Assembly (NCBI RefSeq): GCF_040548735.1
Contig: NZ_JBEPSD010000001.1
Location: 1,240,001 to 1,304,000 of the forward strand
Direction: 5' to 3'
DNA: 64,000 nucleotides
DNA from: Rhodanobacter soli
GTDB lineage: Bacteria > Pseudomonadota > Gammaproteobacteria > Xanthomonadales > Rhodanobacteraceae
Below the pieces are notes generated by a model. That model was not told the origin of the DNA. It worked only from the letters and a program-made list of their open reading frames with translations, and ran no database searches. Positions 61,186 to 64,000 of this stretch are shown piece after piece; the first letter of the stretch is position 1; the number at the start of each line of letters is the position of its first letter. The translations under genes and the position numbers were made by a program.

Positions 61186-62661
61186 CTAAAGCCCCTTTGC
61201 CGCCTGCGCCACCGCGCGGAACAGTGCGCGGCCCTTGTTCATCGTCTCCTCCCACTCGGCGGCGGGGTCGGAGTCGTAGACGATGCCGGCGCCGGCCTGC
61301 ACGTGCAGGCGGCCGCCGTGGATCACCGCCGTACGGATCGCGATGGCGGTGTCGGCGTCGCCCCACCAGCCGATCCAGCCGATCGCGCCGCCGTAGATGT
61401 TGCGCTTGGTCGGTTCCAGTTCCTGGATGATCTCCAGCGCGCGCACCTTCGGCGCGCCGCTGAGCGTGCCGGCCGGGAAGGTGGCCTTCAGCACGTCCAT
61501 GTAGCTGAGCCCGTCGCGCACGGTGCCCTGCACCTGCGACACGATGTGCATCACGTGTGAGTAGCGTTCCACCACGAACGAGTCGCTCACTTCCACGCTG
61601 CCGGTCTTGCTGATCCGGCCGAGGTCGTTGCGGCCCAGGTCGATCAGCATCACGTGCTCGGCGCGTTCCTTCGGATCGGCCAGCAGCTCGGCTTCCAGCG
61701 CCTGGTCCTCTTCTTCCGTGGCGCCGCGCTTGCGCGTGCCGGCGAGCGGGCGCACCACCACCTTGCTGTCCTTCAGCCGCGCCAGGATCTCCGGCGAGGA
61801 GCCCACGATCTGGGTCTCGCCCAGGTCGACGAAGTACATGTACGGCGACGGGTTCAGCGCACGCAGCGCGCGGTACACGTCCACCGGGCGCGCGTTGAAG
61901 CCCACGCTGAGCCGCTGCGACGGCACCACCTGGAAGATGTCGCCGGCGCGGATGTATTCCTTCGCCCGCTCGACCATCGCCTCGAACTCGGGCTTGGTGA
62001 ACGAGGACTTGAAGTCGCCCTCGTCCAGCGCGATCGACTGGGTGAGCTGCGGATACGACGCGCCGCCCTGGCGCAACCGGTAGACCAGCGCATCGAGCCG
62101 GCGCCGGGCCTCGGCATAGGCCTGCGGCTGCGCCGGGTCGGCATGCACGATCAGGTACAGCCGGCCCTTGAGGTTGTCGAACACCGCCACTTCCTCGGCC
62201 AGCATCAGCAGCACGTCGGGCGTGCCCAGCTCATCCGCACGATCCCACTGTGCGAGGCGCGGCTCGATGTAGCCGATCGTCTCGAAGCCGAAATAGCCGA
62301 CCAGGCCGCCCGAGAACGCGGGCAGCTGCGGCAGCCGCGGCACGTCGTACTGCTGGCGCAGCGTCTCGATCTCGGCCAGCGGATCGTCCAGATGGCGGCG
62401 TTCGGTGACCTCGCCCGAATCCTCCACCTCCAGTTCGTGCCCGCGCAGGCGGAACACCCGCTTCGCCGGCAGCCCGATGATCGAATAGCGCCCCCAGGTG
62501 GCGCCGCCCTCGACCGATTCGAACAGGAAGGTGTACGGGCCGTCGGCCAGTTTTAGGTACACCGACAGCGGCGTGTCGAGGTCGGAAAACACCTCGCGCA
62601 CCAGCGGAATGCGCGTATGCCCCTGGGCAACCAGCGCGTCGAATTCGTCTCGGGAGATCAC
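61186..62661 (-). CDS. trpE: Anthranilate synthase component I
   Basis: This 491-residue enzyme makes anthranilate from chorismate with ammonia from TrpG. LSVYLKLADGPYTFLFESVEGG is the tryptophan-binding N-terminal segment with the conserved LLES-like feedback element (FLFES). The catalytic part has QVVPSQRLSV, PSPYMYFVDLG, VVRPLAGTRKRGA, MLIDLGRNDLGRI and AGTLSGAPKVRALEIIQELE. The start is GTG at 62661, matching the usual MISRDEF start; no ATG is near. It is 56 nt after the histidine kinase stop, too short for an attenuator. trpGDC lies 37 kb away. Confidence 0.95.
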   Translation of the reverse strand: MISRDEFDALVAQGHTRIPLVREVFSDLDTPLSVYLKLADGPYTFLFESVEGGATWGRYSIIGLPAKRVFRLRGHELEVEDSGEVTERRHLDDPLAEIETLRQQYDVPRLPQLPAFSGGLVGYFGFETIGYIEPRLAQWDRADELGTPDVLLMLAEEVAVFDNLKGRLYLIVHADPAQPQAYAEARRRLDALVYRLRQGGASYPQLTQSIALDEGDFKSSFTKPEFEAMVERAKEYIRAGDIFQVVPSQRLSVGFNARPVDVYRALRALNPSPYMYFVDLGETQIVGSSPEILARLKDSKVVVRPLAGTRKRGATEEEDQALEAELLADPKERAEHVMLIDLGRNDLGRISKTGSVEVSDSFVVERYSHVMHIVSQVQGTVRDGLSYMDVLKATFPAGTLSGAPKVRALEIIQELEPTKRNIYGGAIGWIGWWGDADTAIAIRTAVIHGGRLHVQAGAGIVYDSDPAAEWEETMNKGRALFRAVAQAAKGL

Positions 62662-62717
62662 GTGGGAAAATCCGGATGGCCAAACGAGGAAGCGGCCATT
62701 GTAGGCGAAGCGCGGGC

Positions 62718-64000
62718 TCAGCCACTCAACCGCTGGCGCGGCATGCCGTGCAGGCGCAGCGAGAACGCCACGCCGCTGCCGTCGTCGAGGTTGCGCGCAC
62801 TGGCCACGCCGCCGTGGCGTTCGGCCACCAGCCGCACCACGTACAGGCCCAGGCCCAGGTGCGGGGCGTCGCCGGGAGTGGCCTTGTCGCGCAGGCTGAC
62901 CAGCGAATCGAACAGCCGGCCCTGCATCGCCGCGGGCAGCGGCGGGCCCTGGTTGGCCAGTTCGATCTCGGCGCCATCCGGCGCACCGCGCAAGGTGAGC
63001 CGCAGCCAGCCCTCGGGCGGCGTGAACGACAGCGCGTTGTCGAGCAGCTTGTCCAGCGCCTGTGCGATCAGCTCGGGCGCGCAATGCAGGTACACGGGCG
63101 CGTCGGGCAGCACGCCGTCGAGCCGGCGCGCGCCGATCAGCGGGCGGTAGGCATCCGCGCAGCCGCGCACCACCTCGCGCAGGTCGACATCCTCGGGTTC
63201 GGCTGCGCTGATCGCGCGCTCCATCCGGCTCGACTCGCTCATCGCGCGCACCAGGGCGCCGAGCCGGGCCACGCCGTCGCGGGCGCGGGCCAGGTACGGC
63301 TGCGCCTCGGCCGGTAGCGCGGCATGTTCGAGGTTGTCCAGCGAGGATTTCACGATCGCCAGCGGCGTGTTGAGTTCGTGCGAGAGTTTCGAGGCCAGCG
63401 TGCGCAGGTAGTCGGTGTAGCTGCCGACCACCTCGAACAGCCGCTCGAAGCTTCGCGCCAGGTCGCCGATCTCGTCCGGCGCGTCGGTCATCGGGAATTT
63501 TCCTTGCTCGAACAAGACGTCCAGACGTCCATCGTTGAGCTGCGCGCGCTCGGCCGCGTTGCGCAGGCGACCCAGCCGCAGGCTGAGCCGCGTGGCGAAC
63601 AGCAGCAGGATGCCACCGGCCACCAGCAGCACGCCGAAGCTGGTCAGCAGCAGGCCGAACAGCGCGCGGTTGGCCAGCAGCGGCACGGTGCGGCTGGCCT
63701 GTTCCAGCAGCAGCACGCCGTCGACCTGGCCGGCATGTTCGATCGGTACCGCGGCGGCCAGCACCACGCTGCCGCGCTCCTCGCCGCTGCGCCAGACCGA
63801 CACCGGCTTGCCGATGCCCGCCGCGGCGACTTCGCGGGTATCCAGCCGCGGCACGTCCTGCGCCCACAGGCTCGCATCCTCCAGCCGGGTCGCCAGCAAC
63901 GAGCGATAGACCAGCGCGGCGAACCAGCCCGGCTGGCCGTCGCTGCCGGGCATCGTGTTCAGGCGGCCGCTGCGTGCCAGCAGCCAACCCTGCGGCGCCA
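62718..64000 (-). CDS. Sensor histidine kinase, C-terminal part (5' end outside window)
   Basis: The frame is open to the window edge, so the N-terminus is missing. Visible are a periplasmic sensor end (GWLLARSGRLNT, then VVLAAAVPIEHAGQVDGVLLLEQ), a membrane helix (LLLTSFGVLLVAGGILLLFA), a HAMP segment, and the dimerisation domain with phospho-accepting His in LASKLSHELNTPLAIVKSSLDNLE. The HATPase follows with LDKLLDNALSF (N box) and GLGLYVVRLVAERHGG (G2 box). Asn replaces the usual Arg in HELRTP. The H-box region resembles kinases of the proteobacterial dedicated-sortase type, but this cannot be settled here. The response regulator would lie beyond the window. Confidence 0.88.
   Translation of the reverse strand, partial: APQGWLLARSGRLNTMPGSDGQPGWFAALVYRSLLATRLEDASLWAQDVPRLDTREVAAAGIGKPVSVWRSGEERGSVVLAAAVPIEHAGQVDGVLLLEQASRTVPLLANRALFGLLLTSFGVLLVAGGILLLFATRLSLRLGRLRNAAERAQLNDGRLDVLFEQGKFPMTDAPDEIGDLARSFERLFEVVGSYTDYLRTLASKLSHELNTPLAIVKSSLDNLEHAALPAEAQPYLARARDGVARLGALVRAMSESSRMERAISAAEPEDVDLREVVRGCADAYRPLIGARRLDGVLPDAPVYLHCAPELIAQALDKLLDNALSFTPPEGWLRLTLRGAPDGAEIELANQGPPLPAAMQGRLFDSLVSLRDKATPGDAPHLGLGLYVVRLVAERHGGVASARNLDDGSGVAFSLRLHGMPRQRLSG

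Noticed and set aside
62662..62717. Possible trp attenuator before trpE
   Set aside because: The gap to the histidine kinase stop is only 56 nt, with no leader peptide containing Trp codons and no T-tract hairpin.

Overview
The window is GC-rich, densely packed bacterial DNA from a gammaproteobacterium of the order Xanthomonadales, most likely the Rhodanobacter/Dyella/Luteibacter group (an inference). Supporting signs are a Clp-type CRP homologue next to speD and the trp genes, a Coq7-type ubiquinone hydroxylase, the zapA-6S RNA-5-FCL arrangement, large TonB-dependent receptors of the Oar and Xanth-Caul types, and cydP-cydA-cydB-cydX. I found no phage, insertion sequence or CRISPR array.

Layout. 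1-10.7 kb holds housekeeping genes: 3' part of hemW, a DUF1631 protein with a PilZ partner, two M24 proline peptidases (pepQ, pepP) flanking a complete cytochrome bd oxidase operon including the tiny subunit CydX, a UPF0149 protein and zapA. 10.7-15.9 kb holds 6S RNA, 5-formyl-THF cyclo-ligase, an EVE protein, rpiA, a CLC channel with CBS domains, tRNA-Gln(CTG), rpsI and rplM. 16-23.8 kb holds a GlcF-like Fe-S protein, coq7, speD, clp, a TSUP permease, a HAD phosphatase and trpC-trpD-trpG. trpE lies about 37 kb away at 61.2-62.7 kb, so an accessory block separates the two halves of the anthranilate/tryptophan genes.

That block contains two catabolic loci. The first (about 23.9-42.1 kb) looks like a dedicated peptidoglycan-peptide utilisation system. 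One arm, on the minus strand, encodes a DUF819 permease, an NlpC/P60 endopeptidase, a dipeptide (L-Ala-D/L-Glu type) epimerase, an RpiR regulator, an L,D-transpeptidase-like protein and a dicarboxylate/amino-acid symporter. The divergent plus-strand arm encodes an exported transglutaminase-like protein, an Oar-type TonB receptor, a stand-alone diaminopimelate decarboxylase, a membrane dipeptidase, two penicillin-binding-type serine hydrolases around a VanX-type D-Ala-D-Ala dipeptidase, and an AmiD-type amidase. Together these could strip the stem peptide from MurNAc, cut each unusual bond, import the pieces and turn them into L-Ala, L-Glu, D-Ala and lysine.

The second locus (49.6-61.2 kb) resembles an amino-sugar (N-acetylgalactosamine/galactosamine) utilisation locus: a Xanth-Caul TonB receptor, a DeoR/AgaR-like regulator, an exported amidohydrolase, a Tat-exported GH36 glycosidase, an EamA permease, AgaZ, AgaS and a BadF-type sugar kinase. 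A shared ATAACGAAAC element lies upstream of both the receptor/regulator pair and the amidohydrolase/GH36 pair.

Between them is a tripartite heavy-metal-type RND efflux operon whose pump gene carries a frameshift. It sits beside a frameshifted two-TM small gene that is bracketed by a 16-bp direct repeat. The window closes with trpE and the 3' part of a sensor histidine kinase.
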